From contig CAJVGD010000002.1 of NCBI GenBank assembly GCA_910890315.1, positions 1,240,001 to 1,304,000 of the forward strand: 64,000 bases of DNA, read 5' to 3'. Below the pieces are notes generated by a model. It was not told where the DNA came from, did no database searches, and saw nothing but the letters and a program-made list of their open reading frames with translations. The DNA comes from Serendipita indica DSM 11827 (Eukaryota > Basidiomycota > Agaricomycetes > Sebacinales > Serendipitaceae). The position numbers and the translations under genes were made by a program. Shown in pieces: positions 32,474-44,737 of this stretch. Positions within the stretch are counted from its first letter, which is position 1; each line of letters starts with the position of its first letter.

Positions 32474-35400
32474 ATGGTCCAACGGCCGCTCACATCTGCT
32501 GCAGGAGTTCTTGCACTTCTCTCAGAGTCAGATAACACGCTTAGACAGCATGCACTCGCCGCACTCAACCCGCTCGTGCCCCAGTTCTGGGCAGAAATCT
32601 CTGAAAACTTGACCGAGATGTGAGTCGGCCAGGACAACGTCAACACGGACGCTGAGCTCTGTAATTGTAGTGAAGCTCTCTATGAGGCCAATGATCTCCC
32701 AAAAGAGGCGCGTCAGCTCGCGGCCTTGATCATCAGCAAGGTGTACTACTACTTGGAGGAGTATGATGAAGCCTTGTCGTTTGCGCTCAGTGCTGGAACG
32801 ACATTCGAGAGAGAAGCACGCACCATAGGCTCCGAGGAGTACGTGGAAACTGTTGTTTGTGAGTGGTGACTTTGAAGATGCGCGCGGGGGACTCAACCAG
32901 TATTCATAGCCAGGGCTGTCGATCGCTACATCTCTGCACGATCCAATGCAGCTGTGGGACCAGATGGACTTCCTGATCCAAAAGATGTCAGTAATATAGA
33001 CCCAAAGCTGCAGGAGATTATCGAGGGAATCTTCCGTCGGGCCATCCACGATAAGGAGTACACGCAAGCTATTGGCATTGCTCTTGAATGTCGAAGACTG
33101 GACGTTATACAACATATTCACAAGATCACCAACGATACCGACCTGCTTGTATACGTAATGGACGCCGTCTTCGAGACCTCCTTCACCCTCTCATATCGCT
33201 TGGCCGTGCTGCGTTTCATCTTCCCCTTGTTCCCGCCACTGGAGAATGAATGTGATCACATTCATGCAGTCACCAGAATCCTCGTCACGCTCTCCGACCC
33301 GTCCTTGACCACCCCCTATCTCTGCAATCTGATTCCCAACAAGCTATTACTTGCTTATCAAGTGGCATTCGATCTATTCGAATCTGGTGGGCAAGAGTTC
33401 TTGCAAATGGTCATGCAACAGCTGCCGCAAAAGGAAGGGTCAGAGGAGGTTATGTACAACAATCTACGTACAATCATCTCTGGAGAGAGTAGCACCAAGC
33501 TCAACTGCGAGTTCTTAAAAAGGAGCAACAGTGTGGACATGCTCATTCTCAAGCATACCAAGGAATCGCTCGAGCCGCGCTCCTCCATTTATCACACTGC
33601 GCTTTCGTTGCAGAACGCTTACATGCACTCTGGAACTGGCTCGGACTTGTTCCTACGAGAAAACCTCGAATGGCTCGGCAAAGCGAGCAACTGGTCCAAA
33701 TTTACCGCAACTGCCGCTCTTGGTAGCATCCACAAGGGAAATCTCGAAAAGGGCAAGTCCTTGCTGCAACCATATCTTCCTGGGGACTCAGCAGGTGGCA
33801 CTGGGAGCGTCTATTCAGAAGGTGGCGCGCTATATGCGCTGGGCTTGATCAATATCGGTCGTGGCACACATGTTGAGGGTTATATGCGCGAAAAACTCAA
33901 AGCCTTCCAAGATGAAGTTTTACAACATGGTGCCGCTTTGGGATTGGGTGTGTCAGGGATTGGCAGTCAGAGCGACAGTAGGTTGGCATCTCATTCTGAA
34001 GCTCGATCTTATTCTCTCCAGGCGCATATGAAGACTTGCGAAATGTCCTCTTCTCCGACTCTGCTGTCGCAGGAGAGGCATGCGGCTATGCTATGGGCCT
34101 GGTCATGCTTGGGTCTGGCTCAGAGAGGGCTCTGGACGAGATGATGCAATATGCACATGAAACTCAGCACGAGAAGATTATCCGAGGTCTCTCTATCGGC
34201 ATTGCTTTTATGTTCTATGGCCGACAAGAGCAGGCGAACAAAGTCATTGACCAGCTACTCGCCGACAAAGTACGAATCGGCTCCTATTCATTGGTCTCCT
34301 TCTGACGTTTACAAAGGACCATATTCTTCGATATGGTGGTGTCTACACCATTGCTCTCGCGTACGCAGGTACTGCTGACAACCAAGCCGTTCGGCGCCTC
34401 CTCCATGTCGCGGTTTCCGACACTTCCGATGATGTTCGTCGGGCAGCCGTGACGGCACTTGCCTTCCTCCTCTTCAAGATTCCTAGTCAAGTACCAAGAC
34501 TTGTTCAGCTCTTAAGTGAGAGCTACAATCCTCATGTCCGATGCGGTGCCACCCTTGCTCTTGGTATTGCGTGCGCGGGAACAGGTCTCCAGGTCCGTCT
34601 CAGTTTCCCGTGGAAGTGATTACATGACTTATACCAATCCACAGGATGCCGTGGAGATTTTGGAGCCCATGACCAAAGATCCAGTAGACTTTGTGCGGCA
34701 AGGTGCCCTCGTTGCTCTCGGTATGGTCCTCGTCCAACAATCTGAGGGATCCGCACCTGCGAGCACGACCACACGGGCACTATACTCTAAGATTATTGGC
34801 GATAAACATGAAGACCCGATGGCTCGCTTTGGAGCTGCACTAGGTCAAGGCCTAATCGACGCTGGTGGACGGAATGTCACCATCAGCCTCCAAAGTCGAG
34901 CCGGTGGCCAAAACATGAATGCTATCATTGGCATGGTCCTGTTCTGCCAGTTCTGGTACTGGTATCCACTGGCTCACTGCGTCGCTCTTGCGTTTGAGTC
35001 CACGGCTATCATAGGACTGAACCAGGATCTCAAGGTAATTTCAATTGTACTGGTAGGATATTCCTGACCAGTGACAGGCGCCTGTGCTACAAATTGTATC
35101 CAACGCCAAACCTAGCTTGTTCGCGTACCCCGCGCCGACAAAACCGCCAGCAAAAGAAGCTGTCGAAAAGGTAGCGACTGCCGTGCTTTCAACGACAGCA
35201 AAGGCCAAACAAAGAGCCAAGGAGAAGAAGGAAAAGGGAGAAGCGCTCGAAGGAGTAGGTAACTCTATGCCACTGCAAACGCTTTGCTCATCGTCACAGG
35301 ATGCTAAGTCACCCAAGACCCCCGGGGCTATGGAAGACATTGTCATGACCGAAGAGGCGAAGAAACCCGATGAGGAAGTCGAAAAGCCGGCGGGTGAAAA

Positions 35401-35828
35401 GGAGAAGAAGCGGAAAGAACCCACGTCTGAAATTCTTGAAAACTTTACAAGAGTGACGCCCGCTCAACTCGTTCACATTACCTTCCCACCCGACTCTCGT
35501 TTCCAACCAGTCCGCTCTTTTGCACCTCCCGCCCCGCTCGCAAAGACACGACCCAAGGCAGCCGGCAAAAACTTGACGGAGAGATATGCGGGTGGCGGAG
35601 GAATTATCATGCTTATCGATCGCAGACCAGGCGAGGAGACGACGTTTGTGGATCTACCACCAGAATTGGGTGGCGAGCCACCTGCAGCTGCCATGAACGT
35701 CGACGAGCCCGCTGCAATGGCAGTCGATGTCGAAGAGGCGGAAATGCCACCGCCGTTTGAGGTATGTTTACTCATTTCTTTTTCTTCATCGGTGACTGAT
35801 ACATCTACAGTACCCGTTTGAGAGTTGA
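32474..35828 (+). CDS. RPN2: 26S proteasome regulatory subunit Rpn2 (PSMD1)
   Basis: Largest base subunit of the proteasome 19S particle; scaffold for Rpn13 and the lid. Starts [19 protein letters not shown] at 32474, then [13 protein letters not shown] and [20 protein letters not shown]. The centre has the helical PC repeats with Gly/Ala-rich hairpins ([70 protein letters not shown]). The C-terminal part has a Lys/Glu-rich insert and ends with [19 protein letters not shown] and an acidic tail, PPPFEYPFES, after a final intron (35761-35810). Seven or more introns of ~50 bases. Identity is certain. It is divergent from the Exo5-like gene and convergent with Spc7. Confidence 0.95.
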
Positions 35829-35925
35829 TCATCGCTGTATCTCTAAGTCTTGTAATGCAAGGAACGCACATTTCGAACCCGACTAGCATTCAGAGCCTGA
35901 TGGTACAATAGATGACGGTAAATAA

Positions 35926-38900
35926 TCAAGAATATAACGCTTCGGCCTCCATACACGCATCCAAGAGGACGCCAAACTCTTCCTGAGATGAGACCGACTT
36001 TATATATGTAAGCACTGCTTCAGAAAGCGCCGTTTCGCTGCATCGACGTTAGTAAAAAGGCAGCTAAGCGAGACGAATGTCCGACCTGATCGACGCTTGT
36101 TCCTCAAGCACGTAGACCTTTTCGGCTTGGACCGCGACGTCTTGCATGCTCTGCGGCCACTCTTCGATTTGTTTGCCAGTGAGAGAAAAGTCGATGACAG
36201 CCTTTGCACACGTCTGCTTGAACAGGAGGGACACTCGAGTGTGGAGTGTTTTGCCGTCCGCTTTGAAGGTGACGGTAAACTTGGAGCGGAGAAGCAGAAT
36301 CTCCTGACGAACGACCTCGCAACTAGACCAATATGCGGCCAGCTTGCCCATAATCTACAATATAGATGAACTTCCATTCCGACAAGATATGGTCTGTCAG
36401 CGTACCTTTCGAACGCTCCGTCGACCAAACTTGCCCTTTACCAATCGTTGACGAGCGCACTCAAGAGTGAAGCTGGTAAACTCTGGTAGCCAATCCGACG
36501 TCCGTGTCGACTTGGAGAAGGGTTGCTTCTTCAGGTTGATCGTACATTGGTCAACGATCGGCACCCAATCTTTGCAGGGGATGTGAACGGTGTACTGGTT
36601 GATGTATTCCAGGTCGACAATGGAAGATGAAATCTTGAGAGCTTTCCATCCGGACACATTCTCCAAGAGCTCGATGGCTGCTCGAGTCTCACCAAACGCG
36701 TCACGCTCGCAGTTTTCACTGGCGCAAATTCGATTGGCCGTCTCCATGCGTTGTTGCAGCCTCTTCTGTTCCAGCTTGAGCTCGTTCTCTTGCTGTGTGA
36801 TGGCTTCAATGTCGGCTTGAAGTTGGAAGATCTCTTGTTCAAGAGCTTTCAACTCGGTACTATCAAGCGTCAATGAAGGAAATATGTAAAGAGGAAGATC
36901 TCATACTTGTTCATAGCGATATCGGCCTTGAGGCTCGCAAGCTCCTTGGCGTCGCACTTTTCAATCTCTGCAACCACCGCACGCTCTCTTTCTAGCTCGG
37001 CCATGATCGCCGCATGCTCTGCCTCGATAATTTCAGCATTGGCAATGACTTCTGGCGCCAAAGCCCGAGTCTGTGTCAGGTCCTACTCAGATCATGAGAA
37101 GTGATCATCCTTGGAGATAACTCTACGCACCACCAATGCAGCCTTTTCTCGCGTCTCGACAGTGTTGATCAGGTCACTGACACCCTCGTATCGCCAGCGG
37201 TACCACTGGAGCTTGGTCCGCGAACGGACGAGACGTCGAAGGGATTCCAACATCAGCTAAGCAACAGTCAGTACAAAGATAGGCGAGTCGATTTCTCTCA
37301 CTTTGAGCTCTGGAAGCGTGTCTGGACCTCCAGTTGCAAAGTCGATAAAGCATGGCGGCGGGTTCTCGACGACAGTCTCATTAATCTCCGCTTGTTGCTT
37401 GTCGAGTTGGTCAATGTATGTCTGCAGATGCTTGACAACCTAGGGAAAACTTAGTAGATGTCAACTTGTACATAGACAACTTACAAAGTCGTAGTAGCTG
37501 AGCTGAGGATAGTCGATCACAATTGCATTCGCAAAGTCACCAATAGTTGCTGTAAACAGGTTAGTACTGTATAATCGGTAATTACTAGAAACGTACGTGG
37601 AGTGTCGGGATATTGATCCTTGGCTCGCAAAGCCATTGTCGACCGTCGACGAGCAGCCATGTTATCCATAAACTCTCCTCCAACAAGTTTCAAGAGCTCA
37701 TCAATGGACCGAGGCAACCGAGCGCGTGCCTCATCGTCGAGCATAGCGAGCGTCATAGTATTCCCATATTCTTCACCCTCGTCGTCAAACTCTCCCTCAT
37801 CATCGCTTGCACGCGAGATGGCCATGCTTGGCCTCTGAACCTTGCTGAGCCATGGCGATGTCAATAAGACTTCGCTCCTCCTGGCCAATGGTGTCCGAGC
37901 AGGCGTATCATTGGCAGTTTCCGCGATGCTACGGGCGGGGGTGGCTTCAATAGCTGGAGAGATAGGCTCGACCGGTGGTTTGGGTGTCTCGGGTGCACTA
38001 GGAGTCTGTGCTGGAGACAATACTGGCGAAGTGGGCCTGTCTACCTGACCAACTGGAGTACGTGGAATCTCAACCGTTTCCTGAGGCCATTCATCCGCTG
38101 CGGAAGGCGATGACGGAGAAGCTGGGGCTACGGTCTTTTGAGCAGGCTTTGGAGTGGAAGGAGTTGCCGTTGTGGTCTTGGAAGGCACCTGCGGTGTACG
38201 AGATTGAGCCGGTCGCTTGATTGGGGACGACAGGATTGCGCTCTTGTTTGGAGTCACTCGCGGTACTGGTTTGGCCTGCGAGCTTCCTTCTACAGCAACA
38301 GCAAGCCTCTTCGCTGGAGATTCCACCACGGTTGAAGTTTGATCCGCTGGATGCGGTCGCTTCATCGGAGTTTGTCGTGCTGGTGTCTTTGGCGTGCCTG
38401 GTACAGGTACATTGACTGTAAAGGCAGTCTTTGGCTTGACCACGGAGGGAGGGCGAAGGCTGCTGAGAATCCATGAGGTTTCGTCCGTGGTTTGACCGGA
38501 CTGGAGCCTTTGACTGGACTCGAGGAAGGGGGGATGGTTTTACTAGCAGTCGTCGGTACCTTAGGTGTAAAGATGGAGGTTTGCTTCGGTCGGAAGATGG
38601 ATGCTGCAGTTCCTGGCGTCGCTGCTGGAACAGGGATAGAGCTAGCAGGAGTTGCTGGAACAGGAATCGTGTTCTGGTCCTGAGTGAAAATGGAGGGCAC
38701 AGCTGCCGGAACCGGACGAACATCTGGGGCAGGAGTCGCGGGAGGTTCTTTCGATGGGGAAATAATAGGGGCTGCGACGTCAATCACTGCAGATACTGCA
38801 GCCGCCGAGGCGCGTCGGATGCCACCAATGAGTGAGGTTAGATTCATCATCTTGGCTCCTGGGCTCCCAGCCGAGTCGGCGTTTGAGCTGAGTGTCATAT

Positions 38901-40032
38901 CTGCTTCACCATCGTCATTCGCGACCAACGGAATGTCTTGCCCTGCCATGAGCATCCGTTGTGCCGCAGTTTCAATGTCAAGGTCACCCTCTGACGGCAT
39001 TGGTCGATTATCCGCACTGTTAGTGACGGCCTTGAGTGCTAGCCAGGTGGCGGTCGGTTGAAACTCGCCCTTGAGCGACTCCTCCAATACGACGGTGTAT
39101 TCGGTCGGTTTGCCCTCTTCTCGCGGTCGAGGTGCGGTCGAGGATCGTCGACCTGCTGGCCTTGTTGATGATCGACGAGGCTTTGCCAGCGACAGGCGAC
39201 CGGTAACGTTGGTGTTCATGGTAATGTCCATGTCAACTTGGCTCTCCATGTCCATACTGGATCCTTGAGACACCACAGACTCGTCGTTTTCGAGAGACAT
39301 GTCTGCTGCAGATTCAGCGCTCTGCTCGTCTTCTACGTACGAGTTCTCCGACGCGAGATCCATCGATTCTTCCCCTTCCCCATCACCAATACTTTGTCGG
39401 AGCGAGGAGCGTCTGCTCGACTTGTAGTTCTTGAGCGGAGACGGCTCTGGTGTCGGCCTCATGTTTTCCTGACTGTCGTTGGCGGACGAAGTGTCCGAAT
39501 CCTGTGGTGATGAGGGCGGAGAGCCAGAGCCATTGGTGTGCTGAGACTCCTTTGGGATCAAGCTATACGCGGAGAGGGGTGAGCCTGGGTCACGACGGCG
39601 GCAACATGGACCTACCGGACGTGGGCGTTTGGTGCAAAACTGACGCGACGATCACCATTAAAGTTGGAAAGACGTGTTAAATTCTGTGTTGGTTCTTCGG
39701 AGCCCTGTCTCTGTTGGAAGTCGAGCTGAGATGTGGTGTAGCCATAGAGGGGGGCGGTGATATTTGCGGCATTGGATTGCTTGAGGATGCTCTTCTTTGG
39801 AACCTTTTTGACGCGTTTTAAGTCATCCAATGTCGATATAAAATAGAATAAACGTTACCAGACTGCGCCGTCGAAGGCTCCTGGGCGTGAGTTCTTCTGG
39901 ATTGGCCGACGCGAGACTCTTTGCGCGTTTGCGATGTGAAGTAGATGCTTTACGGGATGAAGAAACTGCACTGAGTGATTTTCTGGTTGATTGTGCGCGC
40001 GACGCAGGAAGAGGAGCCGCAGCGTCGGACAT
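35926..40032 (-). CDS. SPC7: Kinetochore scaffold Spc7/KNL1
   Basis: KMN-network scaffold that recruits PP1 and the checkpoint proteins. ATG 40032 starts MSDAAAPLPAS. Near residue 62 is SILK and near 111 RVSF, the two PP1-docking motifs of KNL1. Further on are Met-Asp repeats (EESMDLASEN; VDMDITMNTN) that look like MELT sites for Mps1 and Bub1/Bub3. A long Pro/Thr/Ser region follows, then the Spc7 domain: PRSIDELLKLVGGEFMDNM, YDFVVKHLQTYIDQLDKQQ, a coiled coil (EIIEAEHAAIMAELERERAV) and an RWD-like end with LEYINQYTVHIPCKDWVP. The last exon, after an intron with CTAAC branch point, reads SVSSQEEFGVLLDACMEA to stop 35926. About ten short introns. Confidence 0.9.
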
Positions 40033-40128
40033 GGTCGAGGGCAAAGGCGTGGTGCGCTGTTTGGGCCAAACAACGCGGCCGCGTCTACAACTCCGCTTAC
40101 ACGTGACCACTCCGCTCTGCAAAAATAA

Positions 40129-40961
40129 ATGAAGAGTCGCCATCCAGTGTGGTATTTTGAAGATGGAAACTGCATATTTCTTGTTACGACGAATATTCTA
40201 CATATTATTATTCACGATTCTCACAATGTTCTTTAGGTCGACAACGTCTTGTTCAACCTACATCGCTTTGTCCTCACCAGAAACAGCGCCGTCTTTGGTG
40301 CTCTCTTTCAGCTCCCCCCGCCCCAGCGACTCCGCGTCCACGCAAAACGAGCTCAGCTTGGTGAAGAGAGCGTTCCCGAGGGAGTCGACGACACGAGACC
40401 GATTGTTCTCAACGGCGTCTCGCTCGTAGACTTTGAGGCCTTTCTCAGTTTACTCTACCTGCCGTAGGTATGTGGAGCCAGCCACGAGCGTGCTGACGGA
40501 TACACCTCAGAATCTATGAATCTGATGAACACTTTTCATTGGCTCAATGGATCTCCATCTTGGAAGTGGCCACTCGCTGGGATTTCACGGCCATCCGACA
40601 GCATGCAGTGACCAGGCTGGAGGGGTTCGCTCAAGAAGACATGACGCCTGTTTTACGGATTTCACTCGCTCGCAGGTATCATCTCCGAGGGCCGTCCTGG
40701 CAGCTACGTCCCCTCACGGCACTCGTGACTCGCAAGGAATACCTCTCAATAGAAGAAGCCCAACTTGTCGGCCTCGAGACTGCGATTCTTATCGCTCGTG
40801 CTCGAGAGGAAGTGCGTAACGTGATTGAAGTGGAAGAAGACTTTTGCGACTGCTGTGAGCGATGCGGAAAGACAAGCCTCTTGGAAGAAAACGACGTAGA
40901 GGATGTGATTGCAGACATTCTTGGTCTTGGGAGCTCGATGGATTGCTACTCAAGAGACTGA
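40129..40961 (+). CDS. BTB/POZ domain protein
   Basis: Three exons. The first reads MKSRHPVWYFEDGNCIFL and splices (about 40183-40238) to VDNVLFNLHRFVLTRNSAVF, the typical opening of fungal BTB domains; ALFQLPPPQ, IVLNGVSLVDFEAFLSLLYL then IYESDEHFSLAQWISILEVA complete it. A C-terminal helical part follows (WDFTAIRQHAVTRLEGF; LVGLETAILIARAREEV), with a small Cys cluster CDCCERCGK that might bind metal. The product is around 245 residues, usual for this very expanded Agaricomycete family. No kelch or MATH domain. BTB proteins often act as Cul3 adaptors, but members of this fungal group are uncharacterised. It shares a 96-base promoter with Spc7. Confidence 0.85.
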
Positions 40962-41155
40962 AGCTGCTTGGCTCCCGGGCGCTAAGAGCTAGAGACCCTG
41001 TCAACCATCCTATTGAAAAACATTTCAAGTGAGACAATAACGGTACTTGTCCGTGACCCCCCGCGTGCCCATGATCAGCCACAAAGAAACCTTCTAAGAT
41101 CACAACTTAATTCCCAACCTCGCCAGCCAATTTCCCCCCGATTCATGAACGACTG

Positions 41156-41695
41156 ATGCCTTTGGACGTTTGGAAATTCGTCCACAATATTGTTAGATGG
41201 AGGAGGCGTTCTCCCGTCTTGACCTGTGCTAGTGGCCAGCCCACGACGCACCCCGCGCTCGGTGGGTCGCAGTCTACGGGCTTTCAGGACTGCCCCAAAT
41301 GCTGACGGTGTTCCTGTAGCCGATGTAGAGTACGAGGAGCTCGGCGCGTTCAGCATTGAGCGCGTGTTCGTCTGTCGGGGCGGCGTCAACACTGTCCGGC
41401 TGCTCCAGCTCACGAGAAGATCTCTCTTGGAAGAAGGGCAGATGGTCGGTGCAAACGCATTGGTCAACGAGAGCTGGTCCTGTGACGTGTTTCGACGCTC
41501 CAAAGACGTGTATGAAGCTCGAGTACGTTACTACTTTACTTCTCTGCTCCAAGGTTTACGTATATCCTCTCTTAGATTCGTTATTCTGCTTCTATGGCGA
41601 AGGCCTACAAGAACTCGCCCTCAAAGCCAGTCGCTATCAAGGAAGCTAAAGGAATCCCCGGAATGATGACCATTCTAGAGGCGTCCGATATTTGA
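41156..41695 (+). CDS. Small protein of unknown function
   Basis: The plus frame has good codon logic in VEYEELGAFSIERVFVCRGG, LLQLTRRSLLEEGQMVGANA and VNESWSCDVFRRSKDVYEAR, then a normal intron (41523 to about 41570) and a last exon IRYSASMAKAYKNSPSKPVA to TGA 41693-41695. The 5' end is unclear: the likely ATG at 41156 (MPLDVWKFVHNIV) is in another frame and needs an intron ending at about 41322. The overlapping 142-codon minus frame is less convincing. I do not recognise the family and see no signal or membrane segment. Confidence 0.5.
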
Positions 41696-41871
41696 CTCGT
41701 TTATTCGTTATCATCCATTGCGTAGCCGTATATGAACTATGTTATCTAATCAATCTCGCTTCCCTTGAACAAACTTGAGCCGACGGCTTGAACTCCACCA
41801 CTTCGGGGCGATTCTAAATCCCTCATTTCTAGCCTTTTACGTGTCGTATAAAGGCTTGTAAATACGCTGGG

Positions 41872-43098
41872 ATGGATCCCCTGCTGGCAAAAACCATTGC
41901 AGCCACGTCTGGGGCGACGCTGACTGCGCTGACGAGTGAGTATCATCACCGGATCCACATAGAAAATTACACCTTATCGTATACTTTAATTTTGTCCGAT
42001 TTGGACACTAATCGCTGACGCTCATCGACTCCAGTGACGCCGTTCGACGTTGTGAAAACACGGCTACAGACGCAGCTGCCGCACAAGCCAAGCTCGTCGA
42101 CTGTTCAAACGTGCCGTCACGCTCTCAACCCTCCTTGTGTCCGCTCAATGTCCTCATACGCTCCCAGTATGCCCTCGACCTCCAATCTTCGTGCCACATC
42201 GGGAGCCCCAGCTTCCTTTTTGTTGCGCAATGGTGCAAAGCAACTACCAGAGGATCTGTGTGTATGTCTGTATGAAGGGGGATCCCTCCGGTCACAAAAG
42301 GTGACTGGGTTCTGGGACGCTGCGATTCAGGTCGCACGCTTTGAGGGAATCAGAGGACTATGGAAAGGCGTAGGAACTACACTGTAAGTCTAAGATTCTG
42401 TGCTCTTGCAGGGGGTTTGCTTACAGCTGTCCAGCCTCATCGCTGTACCCTCCCAGTCAGCGTATATGATCACCTATGATCATTTACTGAACAAGGTGGT
42501 TCCTTCAGTGCTCCCTACATCCGCCCTTACGCCATTGATTTCCGGAATCGCCGCTCGAACCATTATCAGCTCTGTTGCATCTCCCCTCGAACTCCTCCGC
42601 ACCACTCTACAATCAACACCCGCCAATCTTGCTTCTCCGCACACGCTCTCCTCTGTCCTTGCCTCTACCCGAAGCCTTGTGCGCTCCCAGGGCATCACCG
42701 CGCTATGGAGAGGACTCATGCCAACACTATATCGAGACGTTCCATTCTCTGGCCTATATTGGGCGAGCTACGAAACATGGAAATCGACTTTCCGCACAAA
42801 ATATAATCGAACGGGTGCGCCATACGAGTTTATGTCTGGGGCAATATCGGGAACCACCGCTGCGCTCCTCACACACCCATTTGACGTTGCCAAAACACGG
42901 AGACAGGCGTTGGTGCTCTCGCAAGAGGGCGTGCCGACGCAGACGATGCGTTTCCTGGCCAAAATCGCACGAGCAGAAGGTGTCGGTGCACTTTATGCAG
43001 GTATCGTGCCGAGACTAGCCAAAATTGCTCCCGCATGCGGGATCATGATTGCGAGCTATGAAGGCGTTGGCCGATACTTTATGCGACGCGACGACTGA
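41872..43098 (+). CDS. MTM1: Mitochondrial carrier, Mtm1/SLC25A39-like
   Basis: Six-helix inner-membrane carrier with three repeats. Signatures: MTPFDVVKTRLQTQ, ASPLELLRTTLQS and THPFDVAKTRRQAL (Px[DE]xx[KR] each). The Leu-Glu in the second repeat and the long first matrix loop (between repeats 1a and 1b, ~110 residues) are typical of Mtm1/SLC25A39-40, linked to mitochondrial glutathione and manganese/iron handling. ATG 41872 (MDPLLAKTIAATSGATLTAL); introns about 41934-42034 and 42384-42439; stop at 43098 after GRYFMRRDD. The first intron is longer than most in this window. Intact. Confidence 0.88.
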
Positions 43099-43417
43099 GT
43101 GGGATACATTATTCAATATTGTACATTTTTACTTGCAATACACCCTTCATTCTGCATCGTGTCGGTGTGTTCTGGAGCGGTCTATGGATGGCCACGGGTG
43201 GTCTATAGGTGGGTCGAAAACTTGGATGTCGAACGAGGTCACCTTACTCCTCGCGTCAACCGTAGGCACACTAGCTTTACTCGTCTACGGCTCTCGATAC
43301 ATTATCGACACCTTTAACCTCTTTCCGGAAGACACTCAGGACCCGCTCAGCTTTAAAAACACACTCCATCGTGCTTGGGGATCATCCAGTTCAAAACACG
43401 CGTTTTCCGCATCAAAA

Positions 43418-44551
43418 ATGAGCACAGCATCCACAAACGACGCCCTAGCTAATCTCAAGGATAATATGGTGCCAATTGGGCTCGCCATCTTTTTGGGGTT
43501 TAGCGCTGCGGTCGCGTACTTCGTGTTTGGCAAAAGCAAGAGTGAGTGAAACAAGTTTTCAGAGGACAAGAGTCTTGCTGACGCGTGTCTACTGCACGTA
43601 GAAAAGCCCGTACTCGACCCAGTAGTCTGGAAAGACTTTAAGCTGGTCAAAAAGACGGCCGTCTCCCACAATACCGCCATGTACGCCCAGCCCATTTGTT
43701 TTACCCCAAACTTACCGTGTCTATAGCTATCGCTTTGCTCTGCCCAATTCCGACGATGTACTTGGTCTACCCATTGGACAGCACATCTCGGTGCAGGCCG
43801 ATATCAACGGCAAGAGTATTATGCGCTCGTACACACCCACATCGTCCGACGATGATCTCGGTCACTTTGACCTCATGATCAAGGCATATGAAAAGGGAAA
43901 CATCTCCCGGTACATGTCGCTCCTATCCGTCGGCGACCACGTACGCATCCGGGGTCCGAAGGGCCAGTTCCACTACCGCCCTGGATTGAGCTCGCACATT
44001 GGTATGATTGCAGGCGGCACCGGCATCACACCTATGCTCCAGATCATCCGAGCCGTGCTCAAGAACCCACATGACAAGACTCAACTTTCGCTCATCTACG
44101 CCAACGTCACCTTTGATGATATCCTGCTCAAGGAAGAATTGGACAAGTTGGCCGACGAGCATCCCCAGCAGTTTACGCTTTACTATGTCCTTAACGAGAA
44201 GCCAGAGCAAGGGTGGGAAGGTGGTGTTGGATTTGTCACAAAGGATATGATTCAGAGACACATGCCTGCTCCCAAGGAGGATATCAAGGTACTCTTGTGT
44301 GGTAAGTCGACAGTCTCACGCTCGGGGTCATACGCTCATCGTTTGCAACAGGCCCGCCACCAATGATGACCGCCATGAAGTACGTATAGACTTTCGTGTC
44401 ATTATCTGTCGCTAACTACTCCTAGGAAATACATTTCCGAGCTCGGATACGAGGCGCCACGAGCCGTCTCAAAGCTGGTCGATCAGGTAACTACATTCCT
44501 TTCTGTGACCTACGGATGCTTATACATACCGATCAGGTCTTCCTCTTCTAA
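43418..44551 (+). CDS. CBR1: NADH-cytochrome b5 reductase (Cbr1/Mcr1)
   Basis: FAD enzyme passing electrons from NADH to cytochrome b5 at the ER or outer mitochondrial membrane. From ATG 43418: a polar start, one membrane anchor ([20 protein letters not shown]), then [13 protein letters not shown] and YRFALPN. FAD motif: [12 protein letters not shown] motifs: [12 protein letters not shown] and LCGPPPMM. The end [11 protein letters not shown]...KLVDQVFLF (stop 44549-44551) is the family C-terminus. Introns near 43541-43601, 43680-43725, 44301-44351, 44382-44425 and 44488-44536. The frame is open further upstream to ATG 43226 or 43184, adding another hydrophobic segment (see findings). Its 3' end was copied along with the GST duplication. 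Confidence 0.92.
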
Positions 44552-44737
44552 TAGAATTGACGGTGTACTGCAGCGCTCACTGCATGAATGCGAGTATAAT
44601 TTGATTACTGATGTCCGAGAGGAGGGTTGAGCGTAAGCAGTCGAAGCTTCGGAGTTGTTCTAAGATTGCATAAACCTCGCGACAAACGTCCAATTAGTTT
44701 ATTCCAACCAACTGACGGGAATCCTATCACTTCCAAC

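Noticed and set aside
41075-41503. Minus-strand frame of 142 codons
   Set aside because: The plus strand has a better coding pattern and a proper intron leading to a second exon; the minus frame has no recognisable domain.
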